Assembly: GCF_028768465.1 (NCBI RefSeq)
Contig: NZ_CP118225.1
Span: forward strand, 6,491,001 to 6,555,000
Direction: 5' to 3'
DNA length: 64,000 bases
Origin: Rhodopirellula sp. P2
GTDB taxonomy: Bacteria; Planctomycetota; Planctomycetia; Pirellulales; Pirellulaceae
Positions 18,223-28,300 of this stretch are shown here, piece by piece. A program made the translations under genes and the position numbers. The notes beneath the pieces are model-generated. The model was not told where the DNA came from, made no database searches, and was given only the letters and a program-made list of their open reading frames with translations. Numbering within the stretch: position 1 is the stretch's first letter; each line of letters begins with the position of its first letter.

Positions 18223-18327
18223 GCTCCATTCTTTCCACTGGATGACCGACGACGGCGAGTGAGATCATCGAAATTGTACAGGGTCAAAGTCGACCAGGCG
18301 TGTGAAGCGATCACTCAACTCGGGTTG

Positions 18328-21189
18328 CTACGACTTCAACAGCCGATCGATCATTGCGATCAACTTCTGGCTGTCGAGTGGTTTGGTGGTGTAGTCCGTG
18401 CAACCGGCTGCCAAGCATTCGTCGCGATCGCTCTTCATTGCATTCGCGGTCAACGCAATGATCGGCAGTTCACAACCTCGTCGGCGCAGTTCGGCAGCGG
18501 CTTCGTACCCGTCCATGACCGGCATCTGCATGTCCATCACAATCAGATCAACCCTGGACTTTTGGTGCCCGAAAATGGTGTCGATCGCCTCTTGTCCATT
18601 GGTGGCTGTGGTGACATTCCCACCAGCCTTTTCGATGAAGTGTTGAGCGAGATAGCGGATGTCCCGTCGATCATCGACGACCAAAATATTGGCCGAAATC
18701 TGGAGATCCTCTTTGACCTTCTCTGCCGAGACATCGATCAACAGGTTGGGCACAACCAGTCGCCCAGAAGAAACAGCTTCGATCGTCAATGTGAATTTGC
18801 TGCCTCGTCCATACGTGCTTTCGACCGCGACGTCCCCCCCCAGCGCGTGTGCCAACCGTCGACAGATTGCCAGCCCCAATCCAGTCCCGCCAAAGGAACG
18901 TGTCGAAGTGCTGTCCGCTTGGACAAAGGGCTCAAACAACGACAGCTGATCTTCAGGTTTGATCCCGATGCCCGTGTCAACGATTTGGAAAATCAACCGG
19001 CACGTGTTGGCAGCTGGCAGCTTCGAACGCAACGGCCCCTGCTTTTCCCCAGCACCAGAGCGGCCTTCAATCCCTTCGTAGCGAACCAGGATTTTGACTT
19101 CCCCCGAGTCCGTGAACTTGATCGCATTGCCGACCAGATTGAGAAGGATCTGACGGAGTCTCACCGCGTCGGTTTCAATCAAATCAGGGATCGGCCCATC
19201 GAACTCGATCTTCAGCGGCAGATGCTTCTCGGACGCACGAACATCCATCAACGATCGCACCTCGGCCAACAAACCGTCTGGCCGCACCCGTTCGGTCTCC
19301 AGCTGCATTTTCCCCGCATCAATCTTGGACAAGTCCAAAATGTCATTGATGATGTTCAACAAAAAATTGCCATTGCGGCGGATCGTTTCGACCACCTGAA
19401 TGTTGTCGGGATCCTTCAGATGATCTTTCAAGATGTCAGCATGCCCCAAGATCGCAGCCATCGGCGTCCGGATTTCATGCGACATGTTTGCGAGGAACTC
19501 ACCCCGGGATCGGTTCGCATTCTCGGCCACCACTTTGGCCTGTTTGAGCGACTGTTCAAACGCTTTGCGATCGTCCACATCAATGACGTAGCCGGTGTAG
19601 CCCACGAAAGCACCTTCGGAATCGAAACGCGGCCGACCGACATCAACGGCCCACCGATAGTTGCCATCCGCCCTTCGCAATCGGAACTCCGAAAAGAATG
19701 GCTGGTGTGCTTTCGCTGCGGTCAAAAATTCTCGCCCGGCACGTTCGTGATCCTCTGGGTGGGTCGCATCGGTCCAACCGAGTCCCATACCTTCCAGGCG
19801 TGTTTGCCCCGTCGTGTCGTACCAGCTCTTTGACAGGAACGTGCACATGTGATTTTCGTCCGTGACCCACAGCATCGCGGGCGACGCATCCGCGATTTCT
19901 CGAAAATAGCGTTCGCTTTCGCGGAGCAGGTCAACCGATTGCTGCCGTTGCGTGTTGTTGTAGAAGTGACAAACCACCCCATGACGGTTGTCCGGCAAGA
20001 CAATCCGCTCGATCGACCAATCGTAGGCCTCCCTCTCACTCGTATCGACTCGCCGTTCGACCAACGGCGGTGCGGCGTAGGGCTCGCCGGTATCCAGGGT
20101 ATGCCGGAACAGCTTGACCGCTTCATCGGCAAATGCCTTCGGCCAAATCATGTTCATCACTTCGGCAAAGGGTCTGCCGATCAACGGGTCCACATTGATG
20201 AACACTTTTCGTGCGCCGGCACTGACGTAACGCACGCAAAAATCGGCGTCAACGACATACAAACCTTGCGGGTTATCGGTGATCAAGCGTTGAAACGTTT
20301 CGTGCGACTGACGCAGTTCCATTTCGGCGGTCTTGCGTTCCGTGATGTCCCACTGCAATCCGGTGTAACGCAGGGTTTTGCCGGACTTTGACTTGAGCGG
20401 TTCACCGACGGCCACCAACCAGCGCTCGCCATGTCGGGGATGGTTGATCCGAAACTCACTCCGAAAAGAAACATTCTGCTCGATCGCGGCGTTCCATTGC
20501 TGGGCAATTTGCTCTCGTTCGGATTCCACGATCGAGGCGAACATCGCTGACTCGCTGGGCTGAACGTCCTTTCCGAATCCATGCAACTGGCGAAAGGCGT
20601 TGGACCAGTACACATGTGTCTTGCTCCATTCCCAAGCTGCCATCCCACCCGCTTGAATCGCCATGTCCAATCGGCGAGCTTCGCGACGCAGATTCGTTTG
20701 CACTCGATCCTTTTCAAGCAGCAGGTCACGCACCTCGAATTGCCGCATCCGATCGCGAAGTTTGGCTCGCACCGTGTTGATGAAGACGGCAATCCGCAGC
20801 GGTCGATTGATCAACGTGACGTGTTCAAGCGAGAGAATCCGCTTCAACAGTTTCGAATCGGGATCGCCTGCTTGCAGCAGGACCAAGATCGGCACCTCCG
20901 ACCATTTCGGTTGTCGGTCCAGCGCGACCTTCAACTGAGCGATGGCAGCATCGGTCAGGTGTTCCTGCGCGATCAGGGCAATTCCAGCGCCCGCCAAAAT
21001 GGTCTCGGCAAATGAGTCGATCGTTTCGCAGCAACAAACGGCGACATCATTCTCCTTCAAAATCTTGGCGCATAGCTTGGCATCCTGCGGCGTCGGTGCA
21101 TACGCAACGACGCGTTGGTTGTTGCCGTCTTGTTCAGCGACACGATCGGCCATCTCGTCTGCAATGACAGCTTTTCGAAGTGACTCCAT
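18328..21189 (-). CDS. Hybrid sensor histidine kinase with pseudo-receiver and PAS domains
   Basis: 953 residues: an N-terminal receiver-like domain (about 25-145) lacking the phospho-acceptor Asp, three PAS domains (about 175-290, 295-415, 425-545), a HisKA box with H571 in SHEIRTPM, an HATPase domain (N688 in LVGNAIKFTD, then DTGIGI and GGTGLGLAI) and a C-terminal receiver with D886 in VMDMQMPVMDG. No membrane segments, so cytoplasmic. Its ATG overlaps the stop of the KaiC-like gene as TAATG, indicating translational coupling. KaiC-like ATPases next to such kinases are a common signalling pair in non-cyanobacteria; the output regulator is not in the window. Confidence 0.92.
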   Translation of the reverse strand: MESLRKAVIADEMADRVAEQDGNNQRVVAYAPTPQDAKLCAKILKENDVAVCCCETIDSFAETILAGAGIALIAQEHLTDAAIAQLKVALDRQPKWSEVPILVLLQAGDPDSKLLKRILSLEHVTLINRPLRIAVFINTVRAKLRDRMRQFEVRDLLLEKDRVQTNLRREARRLDMAIQAGGMAAWEWSKTHVYWSNAFRQLHGFGKDVQPSESAMFASIVESEREQIAQQWNAAIEQNVSFRSEFRINHPRHGERWLVAVGEPLKSKSGKTLRYTGLQWDITERKTAEMELRQSHETFQRLITDNPQGLYVVDADFCVRYVSAGARKVFINVDPLIGRPFAEVMNMIWPKAFADEAVKLFRHTLDTGEPYAAPPLVERRVDTSEREAYDWSIERIVLPDNRHGVVCHFYNNTQRQQSVDLLRESERYFREIADASPAMLWVTDENHMCTFLSKSWYDTTGQTRLEGMGLGWTDATHPEDHERAGREFLTAAKAHQPFFSEFRLRRADGNYRWAVDVGRPRFDSEGAFVGYTGYVIDVDDRKAFEQSLKQAKVVAENANRSRGEFLANMSHEIRTPMAAILGHADILKDHLKDPDNIQVVETIRRNGNFLLNIINDILDLSKIDAGKMQLETERVRPDGLLAEVRSLMDVRASEKHLPLKIEFDGPIPDLIETDAVRLRQILLNLVGNAIKFTDSGEVKILVRYEGIEGRSGAGEKQGPLRSKLPAANTCRLIFQIVDTGIGIKPEDQLSLFEPFVQADSTSTRSFGGTGLGLAICRRLAHALGGDVAVESTYGRGSKFTLTIEAVSSGRLVVPNLLIDVSAEKVKEDLQISANILVVDDRRDIRYLAQHFIEKAGGNVTTATNGQEAIDTIFGHQKSRVDLIVMDMQMPVMDGYEAAAELRRRGCELPIIALTANAMKSDRDECLAAGCTDYTTKPLDSQKLIAMIDRLLKS

Positions 21190-22709
21190 TAGCTCGCCTG
21201 ACCTTCCCTGTCGATCAAGGTGTCGTTCTCGCCATCGAACTCGGGAACGCCCGTCAAAATCCCGCGGAACATTTTCAGTGGCGGACCGATCTCGACACCG
21301 CGGTTGCTGAGCTTGAACTCGCGGATCGTTCGTTCATGGCGGCCAGTGCGTTTCTTGATGACCGAGATGGCTTGCCGTATCTCCCCCTGAGCTTCGAAAT
21401 AACGAAACAACACCACCGAGTCCGCCAGATAACTGGCGTCCACAGGCGTTCCCATTGCCTGCCCCAACATCCCGTGTTGAGCGACGACCACCAATGTCAG
21501 AATCCCGCGTTTGCCGAGGTACTGAAGCATCTCGTGCATCTGGATGATGAGAAATTTCTCGTGAGGCATCGAGTTCAGGTAGCCATTGATACTGTCAATC
21601 GCAACGATCCCGACGCGACGGCCCTGGTCATCCGGCCGAACGGAATCCCGAACCAAGCATGCGAACTCGCTGGGTGTGATTTCACCAGGGGCCAGATTGA
21701 CGATATGAATCAGTCCCTCATCAACATGCTTTTGCAAGGCGTACCCCAGGCCTGCGGCGCGGACAAACAACGACTGCATGCTTTCCTCAAATTGAAACAG
21801 CACGGCTCGCTCGTTTCGTTCCGCAGCAGCAACCGCGAACTGCAACGCCATCGACGATTTGCCAACTCCAGCTGGCCCCAACAACAGAGCACTGGTGCCT
21901 GCGTTCAACCCACCGCCGAGCAACTCGTCGAATTCCGCGTTGCCGCTGTCTATCAAATGCGTGTCAGTGGCCTTGGTCAGTTGATCGGATGCTTCACGCG
22001 GAAAGACCTTCAATCCGCCTCGCACAATTCGCAAATCATGTGCCCCACCAAGGAAGCTGCTGCCACGATGTTTCAAAATCCGCAATCGGCGTCTTTCACC
22101 ACCGTAGTCCGACAGCAAGTGTTCCAGCCGAATGACTCCGTGGGCGATGCTTTGCAAATGCTGGTCGTCCAGACCGGAGTAGTCGTCCAACAACAGCACC
22201 GTGCAACCGCGGCCAACGAAGAATTGCTTGAGTGCCAGGATCTGCCGGCGATATCGCAGTGACCCCTGGGATAACAGACGCATCTCGGACAACGAATCAA
22301 AAACGATTCGTTTTGGCTGCAGTTCCTTGACTCGTTCCAAGACCCTATCCACCGTGGTGCTGAGTTCAATCTCAGAGGGTTCGAACATCGTGTACTGCAA
22401 CCGCGCGTCCTCGGCGGCGGTCGTGTCGACCAACTCATAGATATCGATGTTTTCAAGCGACCAACCGTGCGACGCTGCAACCCCCTCCAGCTCTTGCTTG
22501 GTTTCCGAGAGTGTCACGTACAGCCCGGTCTCGCCCTTGCTGACGCCCTCCAACAGAAACTGCAGTGCAAGGGTCGTCTTGCCAGTGCCGGGCATGCCTT
22601 CGACAAGGTACAGCCGATCGGCGGTCAGGCCCCCGTGCAAGATGTCATCCAGTGGCGGGTTGCCCGTGCTGATCTTCGTCGGAAGGTTCTGCATTGTCAT
22701 GTCGTTCAT
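21189..22709 (-). CDS. KaiC-like RecA-superfamily ATPase with two ATPase domains
   Basis: Two KaiC domains in tandem: the first with Walker A GMPGTGKTT (about residue 38-46 from this start) and the second with GPAGVGKSS about 240 residues later. Each has the LDELLGGGL-type entry seen in KaiC (PLDDILHGGL; EFDELLGGGL). Total length about 506, near that of KaiC. Catalytic Glu pairs are less clear in the first domain than in the second (QFEESMQS). No kaiA or kaiB is nearby, so a circadian clock is unlikely; role with the coupled kinase is signal integration by inference. Start is uncertain: ATGs at 22730, 22709 and 22700 are all possible. Confidence 0.88.
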   Translation of the reverse strand: MNDMTMQNLPTKISTGNPPLDDILHGGLTADRLYLVEGMPGTGKTTLALQFLLEGVSKGETGLYVTLSETKQELEGVAASHGWSLENIDIYELVDTTAAEDARLQYTMFEPSEIELSTTVDRVLERVKELQPKRIVFDSLSEMRLLSQGSLRYRRQILALKQFFVGRGCTVLLLDDYSGLDDQHLQSIAHGVIRLEHLLSDYGGERRRLRILKHRGSSFLGGAHDLRIVRGGLKVFPREASDQLTKATDTHLIDSGNAEFDELLGGGLNAGTSALLLGPAGVGKSSMALQFAVAAAERNERAVLFQFEESMQSLFVRAAGLGYALQKHVDEGLIHIVNLAPGEITPSEFACLVRDSVRPDDQGRRVGIVAIDSINGYLNSMPHEKFLIIQMHEMLQYLGKRGILTLVVVAQHGMLGQAMGTPVDASYLADSVVLFRYFEAQGEIRQAISVIKKRTGRHERTIREFKLSNRGVEIGPPLKMFRGILTGVPEFDGENDTLIDREGQAS

Positions 22710-22739
22710 TGCCTTTGCGTTCGACCGCATCAAATTTCG

Positions 22740-22860
22740 GCTGTGTGAATTGGGCGATCGATTCCATCATGCGATTCGCGTTGATCGGTTCTGAAAGATA
22801 GTCGATGCATTCTGCTTCCAGGCAAGCAAGTGCAACGGCAATCGTTGACAACGAGCAAAT
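22740..22860 (-). pseudogene. C-terminal remnant of a response-regulator receiver domain
   Basis: Immediately upstream of the KaiC-like gene and in the same direction, a frame reads ACLEAECIDYLSEPINANRM then MESIAQF. This is the end of a CheY-like receiver (ACLxAGxxDYLxKPI), with Glu where Lys is expected in the KP pair and no upstream phospho-acceptor or beta strands. It appears to be the tail of a deleted response regulator or hybrid kinase that once headed this operon. Confidence 0.55.
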
Positions 22861-22875
22861 GGCAACGTACCACAT

Positions 22876-23265
22876 CCAGAATCAAGCTTCATGCTCACCC
22901 GAGGTGCAGAACGCGACGAAAAGCGAGTCGCTAGTCAACGCTGTCCGTCGGTGGTTGGCTCCGAGCCAACGGGCTCCAAACCGATCGTGGGATTGGACGC
23001 GGAAAATCGCGTGAAGCTTGTCCGCTGGAATGGGAACCCGGTATACACGCTGAGCGGTGACCTCGGTAACTCAGTGGATCCCGCCACAGCCCCCGTTTTC
23101 GTGGCGGCAAAGCCGGATCCAAACCGACGGGACGCTCAACAGCGTCCTCGCTGGTTCGGCTGAGCGGCACCGAACCGGCGTGGCCCGCAACTGAACCACC
23201 CAAAGTTGACCGCCACCCCCTGCAGAACTATGCTCTCACCGCACCACTCGATTCTGCTGCATGAG
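22876..23265. other. Spacer without a recognisable gene
   Basis: Between the receiver remnant and the repeat at 23266. Small frames are present on both strands, none convincing. Confidence 0.35.
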
Positions 23266-23396
23266 CTAAGCAGGTCGGCAGGAATGATCGGGCAAAACCA
23301 TGTGAGCCGTTTGGGCGTTAGCCCCGGTTGTACGTGGGAGCAACGACGCTACCCAAAACATTCAAAATGCTGAAAGACTCCTGCCGAACTGCTTAG
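23266..23396 (+). repeat. Type I palindromic repeat, identical to 30805-30935
   Basis: 131 bp from CTAAGCAGGTCGGCAGGAAT to CTGCCGAACTGCTTAG. Compared base by base with the copy at 30805 I find no difference. Confidence 0.9.
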
Positions 23397-23480
23397 CGGA
23401 CCACGGAAGGCACCCTGCGATCACTGCTGATCAGACCGAGGATCTTTCAATCCATCTGTCGGAAATTCCGAGGCGCGACG

Positions 23481-25112
23481 ATGAACCACGCATCGATTTT
23501 AGGACTGCCCCTTGCTGTCTTGCTGGCATCCGCTGGATTGGCGAGTTCTCTACCAGCCGAAACCAAGACGTTTTCAATCTCGCGGGCGACCTACACTTCC
23601 ACCAAGGCGAGATTCGAATGTGACGTGGAATTGAAGGAGGACGATGACGCAACGCTTTCCCTCACGATTCCCCAGAGCGAACAAGAGATTGTCGAAGCGT
23701 CGATCCAGTCAAACGTTCCGATCCTAATCACGACGACCCCGGTCACGAACTCCGGCTCGAATAAGATCGAAGTGAAGGTCATGGGTCATAGCGGGCGACC
23801 AGCCACTGTGACTTACTTGCGTCCTCTTGAACTGTCCGATGCAGTCCGTGTGCGACATGAGATCGACCGCACGCCCGGCCAGCCCTCTCGCTTGAGCAGC
23901 TTTCTAACGATCCAAGACTGGTCAGCGTCCGACGCCCCTTGGTCCAAGGCCGATTTCCTCGTTGATGGTGAAGGACTTTTGTTCGAGTTTCCAGTGACCA
24001 TGCAACCCAAGCAGCACTTCAGCGCTCCGATTGGAAACTTGCAGGCCTACCAGATTGGCTTGCATGAACTGGGCGATTCCATTGTCGCGATCCATGAGAA
24101 CTCGGCCTACTCAGTTGGCCACCTCAGCAACCGAGGAAAGCATGCGATCCCCGGTGGCACCGTCCAGGTGTTCGCAAAAGACCGTTTGCTTTACACGACC
24201 CAAATTGACCGGTCGATCGCCCCGCTTCTCCTCTCCAGCAATGGTGCAATCGAAAAGGGTGGGATGATTCGACTTCAAGCCATCCCCACCAGCCGAGTGG
24301 CGGTGGAGTCCGTGTCGGAAGCAGATCGTTGGCATGAAGCGGTCTCGCTGTCAGAGGGGCTCCTCACGGTTCGGACTCATCAGGCCACCGTCATCGCGAT
24401 CCACAACCGGACGCCCACTCCGATCCAGGCCTACCTTCCCGAGGCCTCGACTCCAGTTCAGATCACCGCGGGTGTGAAACAGAAGTTCGCGACGGACACC
24501 ACGGCCAACACTCCTAACCTCGAGATTGATCTGGCGGATCTCAATGCTGAGACACTCCAACTTCATGTCGAGCACCTGGGCGATCTCCAAATTCACAGCC
24601 AAGACGCTTCCGCTGAAACATTGAGCGCAGTTCGCCAGCAACTCACCCGTATCCAAGCCCACGGTTCGAGAATGACAGCCCGAGCCAAATCGAAAGAGGT
24701 GATTCAGAAACGACTGGATGAACTGTCCAGCGAATCACCCGACACGAACCTGGCTGCCAAGCTCTACCAACGGTTGGGCACACTCCAAGAGGAAATTGAG
24801 CAGGAGCGTTCGGATCGAGCCGCGAGCGTGCAACAGCTCTTGGAGCTCTTGTTTCCGACTCACGCTTCACTGGTTCCCCCAGCTCCAACGCTTCCCCCTG
24901 CTCCACCGAACCACCCTGTTCCACCAAATCACCCTGCCCCGCCGATGGCAACCATCGGACAGGAACCAGTGCCGCCGGAGAATCCCGTGGGGGCTGAGCC
25001 AGGAGCAACAGAGGAACCTTCTGGCTCCACTCCCCTGGATGTTCCAGGCATCACCATCGAGCCTGCTGAACTGGGCGACTTGCCTGCGCCCGCCGCAAAC
25101 ACATTGAACTGA
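23481..25112 (+). CDS. Exported protein of unknown function with coiled coil and Pro-rich tail
   Basis: 543 residues. A signal peptide (LGLPLAVLLASAGLASSLPA) is followed by a long beta-rich region (about 28-400), a charged helical stretch about 385-460 that could be a coiled coil (LQEEIEQERSDRAASVQQLL), and a low-complexity tail about 465-545 with PPAPPNHPVPPNHPAPP. The overall plan, beta sandwiches then coiled coil, is reminiscent of DUF4139-type surface proteins, but I cannot see the diagnostic motifs. It is 267 bp upstream of another large exported unknown and both may be a unit. Confidence 0.8.
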   Translation: MNHASILGLPLAVLLASAGLASSLPAETKTFSISRATYTSTKARFECDVELKEDDDATLSLTIPQSEQEIVEASIQSNVPILITTTPVTNSGSNKIEVKVMGHSGRPATVTYLRPLELSDAVRVRHEIDRTPGQPSRLSSFLTIQDWSASDAPWSKADFLVDGEGLLFEFPVTMQPKQHFSAPIGNLQAYQIGLHELGDSIVAIHENSAYSVGHLSNRGKHAIPGGTVQVFAKDRLLYTTQIDRSIAPLLLSSNGAIEKGGMIRLQAIPTSRVAVESVSEADRWHEAVSLSEGLLTVRTHQATVIAIHNRTPTPIQAYLPEASTPVQITAGVKQKFATDTTANTPNLEIDLADLNAETLQLHVEHLGDLQIHSQDASAETLSAVRQQLTRIQAHGSRMTARAKSKEVIQKRLDELSSESPDTNLAAKLYQRLGTLQEEIEQERSDRAASVQQLLELLFPTHASLVPPAPTLPPAPPNHPVPPNHPAPPMATIGQEPVPPENPVGAEPGATEEPSGSTPLDVPGITIEPAELGDLPAPAANTLN

Positions 25113-25379
25113 ATTCCTGCGGCATCCAGGCCACGAGCCTTTGTGCAGCGAGCTGCACCAAAGCGTTGTGACCGTTTCAATCCGTGCAGCTTCCCAATTT
25201 AGGTCGGGTTGAGCCGGTTTTCTTGAAAATGACGCCCGTCCACGGAGGGTGTCGACCCCCATCGTGACGATGAAGTCAAAACGATTCTGCCGACAGGACC
25301 CTTTTTGGGGGTCCCCTCTGGTTGGCACTTCGGTGAGGAAGATTCAACCGTGATGAATTGGTCAGGGAGGACCTATCTG

Positions 25380-28300
25380 ATGTGGACTGCTAACTCGACG
25401 TTTCGAGCGTTCTTGGTCGCGTTAATACTTGGCCAAACCATCCTGTCTCCGGTTGCCACAGCGAAGAATCCGTTGGCGCGGTTGAAACGCTTGATCACCG
25501 AAACCAAATACCACGGGACGGAACCGCAACTGGGAGAAGACGGCGCGATGGAGTGCCTGGCCGAACACATCGACTGGGTGGAACATCACATCGACACCTA
25601 CGGTTCAGTCGTTGCCAAACAACCGGACATCTGGGGCGAGGCGAGGTTGACGAAACACCGTGACGAATACGAGCGGATGATGTTTCGAGAAATCGATGCC
25701 TTCAATGCAACGATCAACGCTTCGATCTCTCAGACCGACAGTTCGTTCCTGGCCCAAGCGGTTGCGTTGTCAAACGCTGCAGGAGCGACCGTCACCCCAG
25801 CTGATGCACCCGCTGGAGGAACGAAGACCGCGGTTGCCAATGCACAGCTGGCAAATGCAAAGAACCTCGAAACTGACTTCACTTCGTTTGGGATCAAAAC
25901 CGATCCCAAACCGGAGACGCCGGGCATCTCACTCGAGCCAACGGTTCTGCTTGATCAGCGGTCACGCTACCTCAAACATCTGCATGAGCTTCGTCGCATC
26001 AATGAGGGGGATGACACGAGTGACTCACCGGGCTACTCGCTCAACCTGGTGCGACTGCCCGTGTCGATTCTGCCTGGCAAAATCACTCGCCAAGGATTTG
26101 GCGCCGAGATCACCGTGACGGCCCAACCAGTCATCAGCGACGACCTCTTGCCAACCACGTTTCAAAACCTGGTCGTCAACGACGTGGTCGATTTCCTGGG
26201 TCTCCCCATGGTTCGTCTGACCGAACGCCTTCAAGACTTCGATTCGAAATTTGAACTCCTGCTGGCATTTGAAGCCAAGGCGAGCCGGGACGCCGCTCAG
26301 CAGACGGTGTTCGAGCTTGATCAAGTCTTTCACAAATACAAACCAGCTAGCGATTCCTCCGAGTCAGGATTCACTGCCGATGCGGGGCCCTATGTTGCGG
26401 GATTCCTAGAGAACAACTTGGCAGTCCAGCAGTTGATCCTAGAAATCGATCGCCTTCGAGATGCCCCTGCTCTTCCACCCAATGCGGTAGCCGGCGTCCA
26501 ACACAACATGGACCAACTCATGGCAACTGGCTCATTCTTCAACGACGACCAGGAAGAAGGGCAAACGCCACATTTCGATGGTTCCTTGGAATCTGGTTCT
26601 GGACTGAAGATGATGCCTCAACGAGTGTTGAACTCAAACATTGAAAAATTGATGCAGCAGGGAGAAGATGACACCGCCAACGTACCAAGTGTCATCATGG
26701 AAGCAGCCAAAAACGCTGACGAGAAGTTGAGCCAGCAGTTTCCAGAGGAGGCGGGTACGACCAGCCTACCGGAGGCCAGGCGGAAAGAATTGTTGTCCAG
26801 CTTCATCAATTCATTGCAAAGGAAAGACGTGCACGATGTCAGTCGATATCTGTGGGCAATGGGGCAATTCGACGAGGGGCAATTCCTTTATAACTCGGCA
26901 CAGAAAGCGTTGGCCGGCCTCGCAACGAAAGCGGACAACATCCAATCCCCCGCCCCGTCAGGTCGGGCACGACGTGCAGTCAATCCGCTCAACCCCTCGT
27001 CCATCGAACGGGTCATGGGCATCGAAAACATGGTAGTGACCGCCAAATTCTTTGGCGAAGCCTACTACGGAACCTACATTCGCTGGGCGGGCGGAACGAA
27101 GACGACGACTGGCCAACCCTGCCAAGAGACCCGGGTCGATTTGCTGGACGCTCGCCGGTTTTTGAACGCGGAAGTTCAAGCGGCCTACGAACTGCTCTGC
27201 GATCCCCGCCACTTGCATCTCTACGCGGAACTGGCCTCGCCGAATTCCCAATTGGCCAGCCAAATACGCAGCGGGCACTTCGACGGGGATGCAGCGGGTG
27301 GACTCTCGGTCGAAGGTTATCGCAACTACTTCTTCCAGAAACTGCACGGACACCCATCCCACATCGACCAACCTGAATTTGCCTCCCACGTGACATCCGA
27401 CGGGATGCTGATGAGCCCACCGGTCCAGTTGGAACGGGACATGTCGGACAAGATCGCCTCCGCGAAAACGAGCGTTGAAGCGTTGGCTTGGGCTGTCGTG
27501 GTCGAATCCGCACTGCTCAATGAACGGCTCAATCGCGACGTTCGCAAGTTGGCAAATGCCAAGGAGGTTTACAGCCTGCAAACGGATCAGGAACAGTGGT
27601 TCTTCCTTCCCGACACCGTGATGAAAACTGGCTTGGGATTGGAAGAACTTCAGACGTCCTTTCAGTCAGCCAACGAGGTATTCAAAGAATACGTTCGCGT
27701 CCGTTGGCCCATCCACGTCTTTGCGGTCGACCCGGTTGCCCAAGATCAAAACGTCGCGGATGTTTCGCAGCGTCGTCGCGAGCTTCAGTTTGCCATGGCC
27801 CTGGGATTCGCCACCGGACAAATCGGAGCCAACTCGCTGACCCAATTCTCACGCGAGATGGAAACCCAAATTGAAACCGTTTCGCTCAATCGCACCATCG
27901 TCGGCTTTGGCCACGGTCGCGACACGTTTGGCTGGCGTTTCTACCCCCGTGTCCAGGCGTTGGAAACACCAGGGACTCTGGGTGCCCTCCGAGAGACGTT
28001 CATGGGTGCGTCCCGAGATTACGATTTGAGAAACCGGAAGATCGAACCGGGCCAGCGCGAGTGTGTTGCGGTTGTCTTGATGCCGTCGTTTGTTCCCTAC
28101 GCGGATTTTGACATTCGAACCAATTGGTTCAAACTCACCAACCCAAAGAATTCCGCGTTGACCATGAAGGACAGCCTGAAACTCAGCCGAGCGATCACGG
28201 CGATGCGGAACTCACGTGCCAATTGCTCGGAGTGCCAACACCTGTACCGCGAAGGCGAACTGCGCCGCTTGCTCAAACGCGTCGATCAACTCGATCGTGA

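Noticed and set aside
18214-19833. 539-residue open frame on the + strand
   Set aside because: It is the antisense shadow of the histidine kinase; the kinase motifs on the other strand are decisive.
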